Numbered from the stretch's first letter, positions 10,081 to 21,542 are shown. The stretch is 64,000 nt of DNA from Hydrogenophaga sp. PAMC20947 (GCF_004795855.1 NZ_CP039252.1:1984001-2048000); one strand, 5' to 3'. Numbers and translations: made by a program. The notes: generated from the sequence alone by a model not told the origin.

Positions 10081-10944
10081 ATGATTCCACCGCGTTTCGA
10101 ATACCACGCCCCGCGCACCATCAGCGAGGCCGTGGCCTTGTTGGGACAGCTGGGCTCCGAGGCCAAGCTGCTGGCCGGCGGCCACAGCCTGCTGCCCATG
10201 ATGAAGCTGCGATTCGCGCAGCCCGAACACCTGATCGACATCAACCGCATCCCTGAGTTGCGCGGCATCCGCGAAGAAGGCACCACGGTCGTCATCGGGG
10301 CGATGACCTCGGAAAACGAGTTGATCAACTCGCCCATCGTGCAAGCCAAGGTTCCCGTGCTGGCCGAAGCGGCCCAGATGATCGCCGACCCCCAGGTGCG
10401 CAACCGCGGCACGATCGGTGGCGACATCGCCCACGGCGATCCGGGCAACGACCACCCCGCCCTGTCCATTGCCATCGAAGCCTCATTTGTGCTGGAAGGC
10501 CCCAAAGGGCGCCGCACAGTCCCTGCGGATGGCTTTTTCCTCGGCACCTACATGACCTTGTTGCAAGAAGACGAAGTCATGTGCGAAATCCATGTGCCGG
10601 CGTTTGCCCAAGGCACAGGCTGGGCCTATGAAAAGATCAAACGCAAGACCGGTGACTGGGCCACGGCTGGCTGCGCTGTCGTGATGCGCAAGAGTGGTGA
10701 CACAGTGACCCATGTGCGCATCGCGCTGACCAATGTGGCACCGGCCGCCCTGCGCGTTGAGGCAGCTGAGGCAGCGCTGCTGAACCAGCCATTCAACGCC
10801 ACCACGGTGCAAGCCGCAGCCGACGCGGCCACTGCCGCCTGCGACCCCGCAGAAGACCTGCGTGGCGACATCGAATACAAGACCGCGATGGCTGGCGAGA
10901 TGGTCAAACGCGCCCTCACCAAAGCCTGGGCGCTTTGCTCATAA
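10081..10944 (+). CDS. coxM: CO dehydrogenase medium (FAD) subunit CoxM
   Basis: A 287-residue flavoprotein subunit of the molybdenum hydroxylase family. The FAD-binding motifs [13 protein letters not shown] (about 32-44) and TIGGD (about 115) are present, and length matches CoxM (about 288). Together with CoxS and CoxL it forms the (LMS)2 CO dehydrogenase that oxidises CO with water to CO2 and passes electrons through FAD to the quinone pool. GAGGAG lies about 10 bp before the ATG. First gene of the cox operon; the coxM-S-L order is typical of form I. Confidence 0.95.
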   Translation: MIPPRFEYHAPRTISEAVALLGQLGSEAKLLAGGHSLLPMMKLRFAQPEHLIDINRIPELRGIREEGTTVVIGAMTSENELINSPIVQAKVPVLAEAAQMIADPQVRNRGTIGGDIAHGDPGNDHPALSIAIEASFVLEGPKGRRTVPADGFFLGTYMTLLQEDEVMCEIHVPAFAQGTGWAYEKIKRKTGDWATAGCAVVMRKSGDTVTHVRIALTNVAPAALRVEAAEAALLNQPFNATTVQAAADAATAACDPAEDLRGDIEYKTAMAGEMVKRALTKAWALCS

Positions 10945-10961
10945 CCCGCAGGAGACACCCC

Positions 10962-11447
10962 ATGGCAAAAAAACTCATCAACGTCAGTGTCAACGGCAAA
11001 GCCGAGGAAAAAGCGGTCGAACCACGCACCCTGCTGATCCACTTCCTGCGCGAAGAACTCAATCTCACCGGTGCCCATATCGGCTGCGAAACCAGCCATT
11101 GCGGCGCCTGCACGGTCGATATCGATGGCCAGTCCGTCAAGTCCTGCACCCACCTTGCGGTGCAGTGCGACGGCTCCGAAGTGTTGACCGTCGAAGGCCT
11201 GGCCAACAAGGGCGTGCTGCACGCCGTGCAGGAGGGCTTCTACAAAGAGCACGGCCTGCAGTGCGGCTTCTGCACACCCGGCATGCTGATGCGCGCCTAC
11301 CGCTTCCTGCAGGAGAACCCCAACCCCAGCGAAGAGGAAATCCGCCACGGCATGGCCGGTAACCTGTGCCGCTGCACCGGGTACATGAACATCGTCAAGG
11401 CCGTGCAGTACGCCGCCAAGAAGCTGCAAGAACCCGTCACGGCCTGA
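10962..11447 (+). CDS. coxS: CO dehydrogenase small (2x[2Fe-2S]) subunit CoxS
   Basis: A 161-residue iron-sulfur subunit. The plant-type [2Fe-2S] domain carries [12 protein letters not shown] and a fourth Cys in KSC; the C-terminal all-helical [2Fe-2S] domain carries QCGFCTPG and LCRCTGY. Both clusters relay electrons from the Mo-Cu site of CoxL to the FAD of CoxM. The start at 10962 has a GGAG site 9 bp upstream and gives the usual N-terminus; the longer frame from 10935 only overlaps coxM. Confidence 0.96.
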   Translation: MAKKLINVSVNGKAEEKAVEPRTLLIHFLREELNLTGAHIGCETSHCGACTVDIDGQSVKSCTHLAVQCDGSEVLTVEGLANKGVLHAVQEGFYKEHGLQCGFCTPGMLMRAYRFLQENPNPSEEEIRHGMAGNLCRCTGYMNIVKAVQYAAKKLQEPVTA

Positions 11448-11474
11448 AGCCAAAACCACACGGAGAGACACCAC

Positions 11475-13886
<2,412 letters not shown>

Positions 13887-13973
13887 AACTCCCCCGCCGC
13901 GCTTCGCGCGACCCCCTCAAGGGGGCGGCGCTGGCCGTCCGGCAAAGCCGGCCCGGCGGTGCCCTGGGGAGTT
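13887..13973 (+). repeat. REP-like palindromic repeat element between coxL and coxG
   Basis: An 87-bp GC-rich element bounded by the 8-bp inverted repeat AACTCCCC/GGGGAGTT. It contains internal palindromes CGCGCttCGCGCG and CCCCCTcaAGGGGG, and GCCGG/CCGGC arms. It begins directly after the coxL stop. A diverged relative sits after the stop at 27586. Similar elements are common between genes in Comamonadaceae. It could fold in the cox mRNA and uncouple the structural genes from coxG and the later genes. Confidence 0.75.
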
Positions 13974-14047
13974 GCCTCTTCATGCACGGCTCATCGAAGG
14001 CCGGCGAGGCGACCCGCTGATTCCTGCTTCAACAAAGGTACTCCCAC

Positions 14048-14692
14048 ATGGAAGTCAAAATTGACAAACGTTACCCACTGGATGTAGACCCGGCACGGGC
14101 CTGGACCATCCTGGGTGATCTGAAAACAGTCGCCAATTGCATGCCAGGCGCCGAGCTCACCGAACAACTGTCCGACACCTCGTACAAGGGCGGCGTGAAG
14201 GTGAAAGTCGGCCCGGCTGTGGCCCAGTTCGGCGGCACGGTCGATGTGCTGGAGAAAGACGATGCCAGCCACAAAATGGTGCTGCGCGGCAAAGGCGCGG
14301 ACAAGGGCGGCTCGTCTGCCTCAATGGACATGAACGCCATGATCGAGGAAGACCCGGCGAATCCGTTGCACTGCGTGTTGCACGGCGACGCCGCGGTCAT
14401 CGTCAACGGCAAGTTCGCTCAATTTGGCGGCCGCCTGATGGTGCAGGTGTCCGACATGTTGCTGGAGCAGTTCGTCGAAAACTTCCGCCAGGCCGCACAC
14501 GCTTTGCCAGCACCCGAGGGCAGCGCGGCTGCGAAAGATTCGGAGGCCTCTCCCGCAACTGCAACTGCAAAACCAGAAGCCTCAAGCCCACGCGCAGCGC
14601 CCCCCAAAGTGGCCAAGGAAATCAACGGCCTGGCCATCGTCTGGTCGCTGATCAAGAACTGGTTTTCGGGCCTGTTCGGCAAGCGGGGTTGA
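14048..14692 (+). CDS. coxG: CO dehydrogenase accessory protein CoxG (SRPBCC family)
   Basis: A 214-residue protein with an SRPBCC/CoxG hydrophobic-cavity domain (about 1-150: GDLKTVANCMPGAELTE, YKGGVKVKVGPA, AQFGGRLMVQVSDMLLEQFV). An Ala/Pro/Ser linker leads to a C-terminal hydrophobic amphipathic segment (AIVWSLIKNWFSGLFGK) that probably anchors it to the membrane. CoxG recruits CO dehydrogenase to the membrane and is thought to help pass electrons to quinone. Here it lies between coxL and coxD rather than after coxF as in O. carboxidovorans. Confidence 0.9.
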   Translation: MEVKIDKRYPLDVDPARAWTILGDLKTVANCMPGAELTEQLSDTSYKGGVKVKVGPAVAQFGGTVDVLEKDDASHKMVLRGKGADKGGSSASMDMNAMIEEDPANPLHCVLHGDAAVIVNGKFAQFGGRLMVQVSDMLLEQFVENFRQAAHALPAPEGSAAAKDSEASPATATAKPEASSPRAAPPKVAKEINGLAIVWSLIKNWFSGLFGKRG

Positions 14693-14694
14693 GC

Positions 14695-15642
14695 ATGACA
14701 GGCACCCATTCCGCGCCCGCCGACCGCGCCCTGCGCGAAGCCTTGCAGCGGGTGGGCTATCTGGCCGACGAAGACCTGGCCACCACGGTGTGGCTGGCCG
14801 GTGAACTGCAGCGCCCTTTGCTGCTGGAAGGCGATGCCGGCGTGGGCAAGACGGCGCTGGCCACCGGGTTGGCCAAGGCGCTGGGCGCCGAGCTGGTGCG
14901 CCTGCAGTGCTTTGAAGGCCTGGACATGGCGCAGGCCGCCTACGAATGGAACTACGGGCGTCAGTTGATGGCGATACGCTTGCATGAAGGCGATGCCAAA
15001 GGGGTCAAGGAGTCTGATATTTTCAGCCGCGAGTTTCTGCTCGAGCGCCCTTTGCTCAAAGCCATCAGTCAAGACGGCCCTTGTGTTCTGCTGATCGACG
15101 AAATTGACCGCGCCGACGAAGCCTTCGAGGCCTTTTTGCTCGAGGTGCTGGCCGAATACCAGATCACCGTGCCCGAGATCGGCACCATCCGGGCGCGCCA
15201 CATTCCGCGCGTGATCCTCACCAGCAACGGCACGCGCGAGCTCTCAGACGCGCTGCGCCGGCGTTGCCTCTACCACCACCTGGACTACCCGACGCTGTCG
15301 CGCGAGATGGCCATTGTCAAAAGTGCACTGCCCGAAGCAGATACGCGACTGGTGGAACAAGCCGTGCAATTTGTACAGCGGCTTCGTCAGGAAGACCTGA
15401 TCAAGATCCCAGGCATCGCCGAGACGCTGGACTGGGTTTCGGCCCTGCACCGCATGCAACACAACACGCTGCCCGAAGACATGGCGGTGATGCTCACCAC
15501 CCTGGGCTGTCTGCTCAAGACGCGGGAAGACCGCTTCTTGCTGGGCGCCGACCGCGCCCGTCAACTCATCGAAGGTCGCCGTGCTGTGGGCGTTGCCGAA
15601 AAATCGTCCGGACACGCGTCGGCCCGGGCCGCCAGCCCATGA
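14695..15642 (+). CDS. coxD: MoxR-type AAA+ ATPase CoxD, CO dehydrogenase active-site maturation
   Basis: A 315-residue AAA+ ATPase. Walker A is GDAGVGKTAL (about residues 44-53), Walker B LLIDEIDRADEAFEAFLLEVL and sensor 1 LTSNGTREL. In O. carboxidovorans CoxD is needed to insert sulfur and copper into the Mo site of CoxL. The ATG at 14695 lies 2 bp after the coxG stop, and the gene overlaps coxE by 4 bp (ATGA), so it is translationally coupled with coxE. The longer frame upstream is an overlap with coxG and is not used. Confidence 0.93.
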   Translation: MTGTHSAPADRALREALQRVGYLADEDLATTVWLAGELQRPLLLEGDAGVGKTALATGLAKALGAELVRLQCFEGLDMAQAAYEWNYGRQLMAIRLHEGDAKGVKESDIFSREFLLERPLLKAISQDGPCVLLIDEIDRADEAFEAFLLEVLAEYQITVPEIGTIRARHIPRVILTSNGTRELSDALRRRCLYHHLDYPTLSREMAIVKSALPEADTRLVEQAVQFVQRLRQEDLIKIPGIAETLDWVSALHRMQHNTLPEDMAVMLTTLGCLLKTREDRFLLGADRARQLIEGRRAVGVAEKSSGHASARAASP

Positions 15643-16820
15643 AACCGACGCCGGCCACGGCGCCCAGCGAAACCCTGGCCGGCTTCGCCGCGTTGTTGCG
15701 CGACCATGGTTTGTCGGTCGGCATATCCGAGCAACAGGCCATGCTCAGTGCCGCCCTGACCCTCGGTCCTCTCAATGAGCAACGCCTGCAGGCGGCCTGG
15801 CGCGCCATCGCCTGCCACAACGCCCGCGAATGGCGGCTGTGGCCCGATCTCTTCCTCCGCTACTGGCATGCGCACCGCACCCGTGCCGGTGTGAGCGTCA
15901 GCGGCCAGATGCGCCCGTCGCGCGACCTGCGCCAGGCGGTGCAGCAACTGCATGATCAGCTGGATGCAGCCGCACAACAGCCTCCCACCCAGACCAAGCC
16001 CGCACCCCAGACGGCCGGCGACGTGCCTGGCTCCAACGAGTCCGATCTGGACAACGGCTCCACCCCACGCGCCCAAGGTGGCGCCAGCCGCACCGAGCCA
16101 CTGCAACAACGCGACGGCCTGATGTGGCTGCCGCAAGAACTCGGTGCTCTGCAACGGCTGGCCCGCCAGATCACGGCCCGCCTGCGCCCTCGGCCCACGC
16201 GCCGCTGGCGCAGCGCCCAACCTGGTCGACGGCTGGATTTGCGCCAGACCCTGCGCCGCAGTGTGGCCTGGGGCGGTGAACCCTTGGCCCCGGCCTGGCA
16301 GGTCAAACGCGAAGAGCCCCCGCGCCTGTTCATCCTGGCCGATGTCAGCCGCTCAATGGAATCCCACGCGCCGCTGTTCCTGCGCATCGCTCGCGCTTTT
16401 GCCGTAGAAGCGCAGGCGCGGGTGTTCGTGTTTCACACACGGTTGGCCGAAGTCACGCCGCTGATGCAACGCGACTCGTCCGCGGTGCAAGAGAAAGTCA
16501 ACGCCGTGACGGCCGGGTTTGGTGCCGGCACGCGCATCGCCAGCAGCCTCAATGAGTTCGCGCGTGTACACGCCCGGGCACAGCTCAACCGGGGCGCCCG
16601 GGTCTGGATCATGTCCGATGGTTTCGACACCGATGAGCCCGAACACCTGGCCACGGCGCTGGTGGCGCTGCGCGCCCACGGGGCCCGCATCACCTGGTTT
16701 CACCCCACGCGCGACATCCCCTCGGCAGCTGCGCTGCGGGGCGCTCGCGCGCACATCGACCGTTTCATTCCGCTGGCCAGCGTCGCCGACCTGGCCGCTG
16801 CCCGCAATGCCTTGCACTAG
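15639..16820 (+). CDS. coxE: VWA-domain maturation protein CoxE
   Basis: A 393-residue protein with a C-terminal von Willebrand factor A domain whose MIDAS motif is DVSRSM (DxSxS, about residue 236). The N-terminal half is helical and Gln/Pro-rich in the middle. MoxR ATPase and VWA protein pairs act together as metal-site chaperones; CoxD and CoxE do so for the Cu-S-Mo centre of CoxL. Its start overlaps the coxD stop (ATGA). The WIMSDGFDTDEPEHLATAL segment is the conserved VWA core. Confidence 0.92.
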   Translation: MKPTPATAPSETLAGFAALLRDHGLSVGISEQQAMLSAALTLGPLNEQRLQAAWRAIACHNAREWRLWPDLFLRYWHAHRTRAGVSVSGQMRPSRDLRQAVQQLHDQLDAAAQQPPTQTKPAPQTAGDVPGSNESDLDNGSTPRAQGGASRTEPLQQRDGLMWLPQELGALQRLARQITARLRPRPTRRWRSAQPGRRLDLRQTLRRSVAWGGEPLAPAWQVKREEPPRLFILADVSRSMESHAPLFLRIARAFAVEAQARVFVFHTRLAEVTPLMQRDSSAVQEKVNAVTAGFGAGTRIASSLNEFARVHARAQLNRGARVWIMSDGFDTDEPEHLATALVALRAHGARITWFHPTRDIPSAAALRGARAHIDRFIPLASVADLAAARNALH

Positions 16821-16848
16821 GGCCTGTTTACACCTCGAGGAGAACCGC

Positions 16849-17826
16849 ATGAACCGAAACGACTGGATAACCCAGGCGGCCCGTCTGCAAGCCGCACAAC
16901 AAGCGTTCGCGCTGGTGACCGTGTTGCGCGCCGAGGCGCCCACCTCGGCCAAACCGGGCGACAAGGCCCTGGTCACTGCCGATGGCCAGATTCACGGGTG
17001 GATCGGCGGCGGCTGTGCCCAACCCGCGGTGCTGAAAACCGTGCGCCGTGCCCTCGCCGATGGTCAATCTCAAACCATCCGTATCGCACCGACCGATACA
17101 ACCGCCGAGCGCACGCTGGGCGATGTGCTGGAATTTGGCATGGCCTGCCATTCAGGCGGCACGCTCGAGCTGTTCGTTGACCCGGTCTTGCCGGCCACCC
17201 AACTCACGGTGTTCGGCGACTCACCGGTCGCCCGGGCACTGGTGGGGCTGGCGCCGCGCGTGGGCTTGTGCGTGGCCCTGGTCGCAGAGGGCGCCATGTC
17301 CAGCGATCACCCTGACGCCAGCGTTGTCCTCGCCAGCGACGAGGCCAGCCACGTTGTTTCCCAACTCAACAGCGGTGGCTATGCCGTGGTGGCCACCCAA
17401 GGCCGGCGCGATCTGCCCGGCCTGAAAGCCGCATTGGCTCTGGCGCCCAGCCATTTGTGGTTTGTGGCCAGCGAACGCAAGGCGGGCGTGTTGCGCAGCA
17501 GCCTTGTCGCCGGCGGTGAAGACGCGGATCGCGTAGCGGGCATCATTGCGCCCGCAGGCGAATCGATTGGCGCACAGACACCGGAAGAAATTGCGCTGTC
17601 GGTGCTGGCGGCCGTGGTGGCCGCCCATCGGGGCCGCGCAACACACCGCCAGGAGCCTGCCCCGTTGGCGCCACCCGCTGCGGGACAAGAAGATGCCGTG
17701 ATGCCTGCAAAATCCTGTTGCGGCGGCGCCCAGCAGGCGGCGGATCCGACGCCAGCGTCTCAAACCCCGGCGGTAACGGTGGCCAATGGGCCCCAAGCCG
17801 TCAAAAAATCGTGTTGCGGGAGCTGA
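16849..17826 (+). CDS. coxF: XdhC-family protein CoxF
   Basis: A 325-residue XdhC/CoxI-type protein. The N-terminal domain has VTVLRAEAPTSAKPGDKALVTADG and WIGGGCAQP, typical of the XdhC/CoxF family that binds and protects the molybdenum cofactor before insertion; the central part is the Rossmann-like XdhC_C domain with PAGESIGAQTPEEIALSVLA. The tail is unusual in having two Cys-Cys-Gly motifs (KSCCGGAQ and the terminal KKSCCGS). A GAGGAGAA site precedes the ATG. Confidence 0.9.
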   Translation: MNRNDWITQAARLQAAQQAFALVTVLRAEAPTSAKPGDKALVTADGQIHGWIGGGCAQPAVLKTVRRALADGQSQTIRIAPTDTTAERTLGDVLEFGMACHSGGTLELFVDPVLPATQLTVFGDSPVARALVGLAPRVGLCVALVAEGAMSSDHPDASVVLASDEASHVVSQLNSGGYAVVATQGRRDLPGLKAALALAPSHLWFVASERKAGVLRSSLVAGGEDADRVAGIIAPAGESIGAQTPEEIALSVLAAVVAAHRGRATHRQEPAPLAPPAAGQEDAVMPAKSCCGGAQQAADPTPASQTPAVTVANGPQAVKKSCCGS

Positions 17827-17827
17827 T

Positions 17828-18508
17828 ATGGGCTGCATTCTCAAAGGCGGCGGCGGCCTGTACAGCCGGTTGGTGGTGGGCGCGGTGTTGCTGGCAGCGG
17901 GCTCGGGTTCGCGCATGGGCAACCGGCCCAAGAGCTTGCTGGAGCTGGGCGGCGTGCCGCTGATCCGTCGCCAGCTGATTGCGCTCTCAGGCGCAGGCGT
18001 GGACGAGCTGGTCGTGGTGCTGGGCCACTACGCCGATCAGATCGAGCCGGCGGTGCAGGACTTCCCGGTCACGCTGGTGCGCAATCCCGACCCGGACGCA
18101 GGCCAGGTTTCGTCACTGCGGCTTGGCCTGCAAGCGCTCTCGCCCAAGACCGACACCGTGCTGGTGGCGTTGGCCGATCAGCCCTTGATCAACTCGCAAG
18201 ACATCAACGACCTGATCAGTGCGTACAAAAAGCGGCCCGAGGGCGCTCAGGTGGTGCAACCGACTGTGGACGGGCAGCCGGGCAACCCGGTGATGTTCAG
18301 CAATGACGTGCGCGACCAGATTTTGGCCGGAGAAGCCCGTATCGGTTGCAAACAGTGGCAATCGGCCCACCCCGAAGCGGTGCACCGCTGGGTGAGCAGC
18401 AATCTGCGCTACCGCACCGACGTCGACAGCCCCGAAGACATCGAGGCCTTGGCCGTGCGCACCGGCCACCGCCTGCGCTGGCCAGCCCATTTGACCGAAG
18501 CGGCCTGA
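17828..18508 (+). CDS. MobA-like NTP transferase, probable molybdenum cofactor cytidylyltransferase
   Basis: A 226-residue MobA-like nucleotidyltransferase with the nucleotide-binding VLLAAGSGSRMGNRPKSLLEL (split here: GSGSRMG and the Lys of RPKS), the metal-binding LADQP and the downstream G-N-PVMF motif. MocA/CoxI-like enzymes attach CMP to molybdopterin, giving the MCD cofactor that CO dehydrogenase uses. The ATG lies 1 bp after the coxF stop, behind GGGAG, so it is coupled to the cox operon, and a role in making the cofactor for CoxL is likely. Confidence 0.85.
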   Translation: MGCILKGGGGLYSRLVVGAVLLAAGSGSRMGNRPKSLLELGGVPLIRRQLIALSGAGVDELVVVLGHYADQIEPAVQDFPVTLVRNPDPDAGQVSSLRLGLQALSPKTDTVLVALADQPLINSQDINDLISAYKKRPEGAQVVQPTVDGQPGNPVMFSNDVRDQILAGEARIGCKQWQSAHPEAVHRWVSSNLRYRTDVDSPEDIEALAVRTGHRLRWPAHLTEAA

Positions 18509-18525
18509 GCCCTCACCGCCATCCG

Positions 18526-19218
18526 ATGCCACCGCAAGCCCTGATTCAAAACTGGTGCACCCCCATGGGGGTGCACCATTGGGCGCAAGCCAAAGACATC
18601 AACCCGACGCTGGTGCGGGTGTTCCAGTCCATGCGCGCCACCGACCCCAGCGCCCGCGCAGGCGCGCCGTTTTATGCCAGCCGGGACGACTTGCTGCAGC
18701 GTGTGCGCTTGTCTGAATGGGAACAGCTGATCGGCTTTCTGGTGGACGGCCTGCGCCAGACCGTGGTGCTGGCCAACCAGACGGCATGGCCCGAAGCCAA
18801 ACCTGGCCTGCAGATCGCCCTGCGAGGTATCTGGTTCCAGATCAGCAACCAGGGCAGCCACCACGACATACACACCCACGGCAACTGCTCCTGGTCGGGG
18901 GTGTATTGCGTGCAGGTTGATGCCCCGGATCCGCGCGAGGCGCATGGTGCTTTCGGCACAACCAATGGCATCACCCGCTTTTATGGCCCGCACTTCAACC
19001 AGCTCGGCGGTGCCCACATGGATTTCGGCAACGCCTACCTGCAGTCGGCCCATCTCGATGTGGCGCCTGTACCGGGTCAGCTGGTGGTTTTCCCCGCCTG
19101 GTTACCGCACCAGGCCCTGCCTTACCAAGGCGAGGCCGATCGCATCATCGTGTCGTTCAATGCCAGCGTGCACGCCGCCTCGGGCTCCGACCAGCTGCAC
19201 GCCTATGACCGGGTCTGA
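18526..19218 (+). CDS. putative 2OG-Fe(II) oxygenase-like cupin-fold protein
   Basis: A 230-residue protein resembling the TIGR02466 group of putative 2-oxoglutarate/Fe(II) oxygenases: an N-terminal helical part, then HDIHTHGNCSWSGVYCVQ with candidate iron ligands (His of HxH), a downstream VVFPAWLPHQALPY with a second His, and RIIVSFN with the Arg that would bind 2-oxoglutarate. It follows the cox set by 17 bp on the same strand, so it may belong to the same transcript; no substrate can be proposed. Its last 14 bp overlap the next gene. Confidence 0.6.
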   Translation: MPPQALIQNWCTPMGVHHWAQAKDINPTLVRVFQSMRATDPSARAGAPFYASRDDLLQRVRLSEWEQLIGFLVDGLRQTVVLANQTAWPEAKPGLQIALRGIWFQISNQGSHHDIHTHGNCSWSGVYCVQVDAPDPREAHGAFGTTNGITRFYGPHFNQLGGAHMDFGNAYLQSAHLDVAPVPGQLVVFPAWLPHQALPYQGEADRIIVSFNASVHAASGSDQLHAYDRV

Positions 19219-20296
19219 CGCTTTCCAGCCTTCTGGCTGGAAGGTCCCCGCTCTGGCCCTGGCGCGCTGGACGGCCTTGCTCATGGGCTGGGTCTGGCTG
19301 GGCCAACAAGGGCAACGCCTGAGCTGGTCACTCGCCAGCGGACTGGTGGCCGTGGCGCTTTGGTGGACCGTGCGCTTGCTCGTCGCCCAACGACCCGGCT
19401 GGCGAATCAATTCATCCCGCTCCAGCTTGCTGGCGCTGGGCCTGGTCACGGCGGGCGGTGCAACAGCGCTGGCCCAAACGCAGGCCGGTGCGCCGGCCAT
19501 CGCGGGGCTGCTCGCACTGGCTGCGGTGTGGGGCGGCTGGACCGCTGCAATGGATCACCACAGTCTGGCTACCCAGCGCTGCCAACGGCCTTGGGCGGGC
19601 TGGCCGCCTGTGCTTGCGGCGCTGGCCACCTGGAGCGCCGTCGGCGCATCGGCAACCCCCTCCACCCAGAGCCTGATCGCTGGCGGGGTGTTGCTCGGTG
19701 CGGCCGCATTGGCCTGGATGGCCACGCCGGAGCATGCGCCGGCGGCGTCCCGACCTGGCACCGGCCGCGTGCTGACCAGCAGTCTGCCTGCAACGGCCAT
19801 GGGGTGCATGATGGGTTCGCTGTGGTTGAGCAATGCCTGGTGCACCAGCGTGGGCTGGTCGAGCCACACCGTGGTGGGCTTGCACCTGGGCTTGATGGCC
19901 ATCATGCCCGCCCTCGTCCGCATGGAAGGCCTGCCTCGCCACCTGCCCCCCATGGCCCGCCAGTTGCTGCCACTGATCGGGGTGGCGATGGGCGGTGGTC
20001 TGTTGTGGTCGGGTCAAACCCTGGCACATGGTCTGGTGGGCATGCTGCTGCTGGCCTTGTCCTGGTCCATGCCCCGGCAGACCGAAGCACCCAGTCCGTG
20101 CCAGGGTTGGCAGCCATGCGCCCCGTTCCTGGGCCCCGTGCTTTTGCTCGCCGTTGGCCACTGGAGTCCCTCCACGGGCCCGGACGCCCTGGCCTGGGTC
20201 TATGGCCTGCTCGCGGCATGGGCCTTGGTCCTGGCGCTTCGGTGCGCACAGCAAGGTTCAGCGGCACCTCGCCAGCCCACTCGCCCTTTGCATTGA
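19205..20296 (+). CDS. polytopic membrane protein of unknown function
   Basis: A 363-residue, very hydrophobic protein with roughly nine or ten predicted membrane segments (for example LALGLVTAGGATALAQ, IAGLLALAAVWGGWTAAM, LLPLIGVAMGGGLLW). I do not recognise the family. A methionine-rich stretch MGCMMGSLW with later His residues (HTVVGLHLGLMAIM) could bind metal, but this is speculation. The ATG at 19205 overlaps the oxygenase-like gene by 14 bp, which argues for cotranslation with it and placement at the end of the cox transcript. Confidence 0.65.
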   Translation: MTGSDAFQPSGWKVPALALARWTALLMGWVWLGQQGQRLSWSLASGLVAVALWWTVRLLVAQRPGWRINSSRSSLLALGLVTAGGATALAQTQAGAPAIAGLLALAAVWGGWTAAMDHHSLATQRCQRPWAGWPPVLAALATWSAVGASATPSTQSLIAGGVLLGAAALAWMATPEHAPAASRPGTGRVLTSSLPATAMGCMMGSLWLSNAWCTSVGWSSHTVVGLHLGLMAIMPALVRMEGLPRHLPPMARQLLPLIGVAMGGGLLWSGQTLAHGLVGMLLLALSWSMPRQTEAPSPCQGWQPCAPFLGPVLLLAVGHWSPSTGPDALAWVYGLLAAWALVLALRCAQQGSAAPRQPTRPLH

Positions 20297-20399
20297 CGCA
20301 CCCGCCATCGGGACAGGCCTTCAGCGCGCTGTCTCTACGCGAATCGAATGTGCACCGTGGAATTTGCAAACGCGCGACCCTCCTTTACGATGACGCACC

Positions 20400-21542
20400 A
20401 TGCAAGCCATTCACAGCGATTTCCTCATCCTCGGCGCCGGCATCGCGGGGGCCTCCACTGGTTTTTTCCTCGCGCCACACGGCCGCTGCGTCATGCTGGA
20501 GCGTGAGAGCCAGCCGGGCTACCACAGCACAGGCCGCTCGGCCGCACAGTACATCGCCACCTACGGCACACCGCAGGTGCGTGCACTGACACGCGCCAGC
20601 GAGGCCTTTTTTCAACACCCCCCCGAAGGCTTTTCCAGCGCACCCCTGCTGCTGCCGCGCGGTCTCCTGACCTTTGCCAGTGAGGCCGACTTGCCCGCGC
20701 TACAAACCGCCTGGGATGTGCTGCGCCAAACCAGCAGCACCGGCCAGTGGCTGACCAGCGAACAGGCGTGTGCGCTTGTTCCAGCCTTGCGACCCGATCA
20801 GGTGAGCGCGGCCATTCTGGAGCCTGAGAGCTATGACATGGATGTGCATGCGATCCACCAAGGCTACCTGAGGGGATTCAGGCGCGCTGGAGGAGACTTG
20901 TTCAACAACGCCGAAGTGTTGGCCATCCAGCGCACCAACGACCTCTGGGAGGTCACCACAACGGCGGGCACCCGCTACAGCGCGCCCGTGCTCATCAATG
21001 CAGCAGGCGCCTGGTGCGACACCATCGCAGGGCTCGCGGGCGTACCCCCCATCGGGCTGGTCCCCAAACGCCGCAGCGCATTCACCTTCTCCGCGCCTGC
21101 CAACATGCCATCGGCCGCATGGCCCATGGTCCTGGATGTGCAGGCGCGTTTTTACATGAAGCCCGATGCTGGCGCCTTGCTCGCATCGCCCGTCAACGAA
21201 GACCCCACCCATCCGCAAGACGTGCAGCCCGAAGAGCTGGACGTCGCCATTGCCATCGATGCCCTGGAAACCGCGACCACGCTGAGTGTGCGTCCCAGCC
21301 ACACCTGGGCCGGACTGCGTTCCTTCGTGAACGATGGCGACCTGGTGGCGGGCTTCGATGCCAACGCCAGCGGCTTTTTCTGGTGCGCCGCGCAAGGGGG
21401 CTATGGCATCCAGACCAGTGCCGCCATGGGCGGGGCCTGTTCGGCAATGGTGCGCCAGCTGCCGCTGCCCGCGCACCTGACCGAGCAGGGCTTGACCGCC
21501 GACATGCTGTCTCCCCGGCGCCTGAGCGCTGCGCCAGCGTAA
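20400..21542 (+). CDS. FAD-dependent oxidoreductase, DAO (D-amino acid oxidase/glycine oxidase) superfamily
   Basis: A 380-residue flavoprotein. The N-terminal ADP-binding motif is FLILGAGIAGASTGFFLA, with the acidic ribose-binding residue in MLERE, then HSTGRSAAQY (flavin-proximal region of the DAO family), INAAGAWCDTIAGLAG, and a C-terminal GFFWCAAQGGYGIQTSAAMG FAD-closing segment. The closest groups are glycine oxidase/DadA-like amine oxidases, which oxidise amino acids to imino acids with H2O2 or quinone as acceptor. No neighbour indicates the substrate. Confidence 0.8.
   Translation: MQAIHSDFLILGAGIAGASTGFFLAPHGRCVMLERESQPGYHSTGRSAAQYIATYGTPQVRALTRASEAFFQHPPEGFSSAPLLLPRGLLTFASEADLPALQTAWDVLRQTSSTGQWLTSEQACALVPALRPDQVSAAILEPESYDMDVHAIHQGYLRGFRRAGGDLFNNAEVLAIQRTNDLWEVTTTAGTRYSAPVLINAAGAWCDTIAGLAGVPPIGLVPKRRSAFTFSAPANMPSAAWPMVLDVQARFYMKPDAGALLASPVNEDPTHPQDVQPEELDVAIAIDALETATTLSVRPSHTWAGLRSFVNDGDLVAGFDANASGFFWCAAQGGYGIQTSAAMGGACSAMVRQLPLPAHLTEQGLTADMLSPRRLSAAPA

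Noticed and set aside
13887..13973. Intrinsic terminator after coxL
   Set aside because: Strong palindromes but no T-run, plus a related copy elsewhere; better described as a repeat element.
15561..16220. Minus-strand frames in the coxE region
   Set aside because: Ala/Gly/Arg-rich shadows; coxE is supported by the MIDAS motif and ATGA overlap with coxD.
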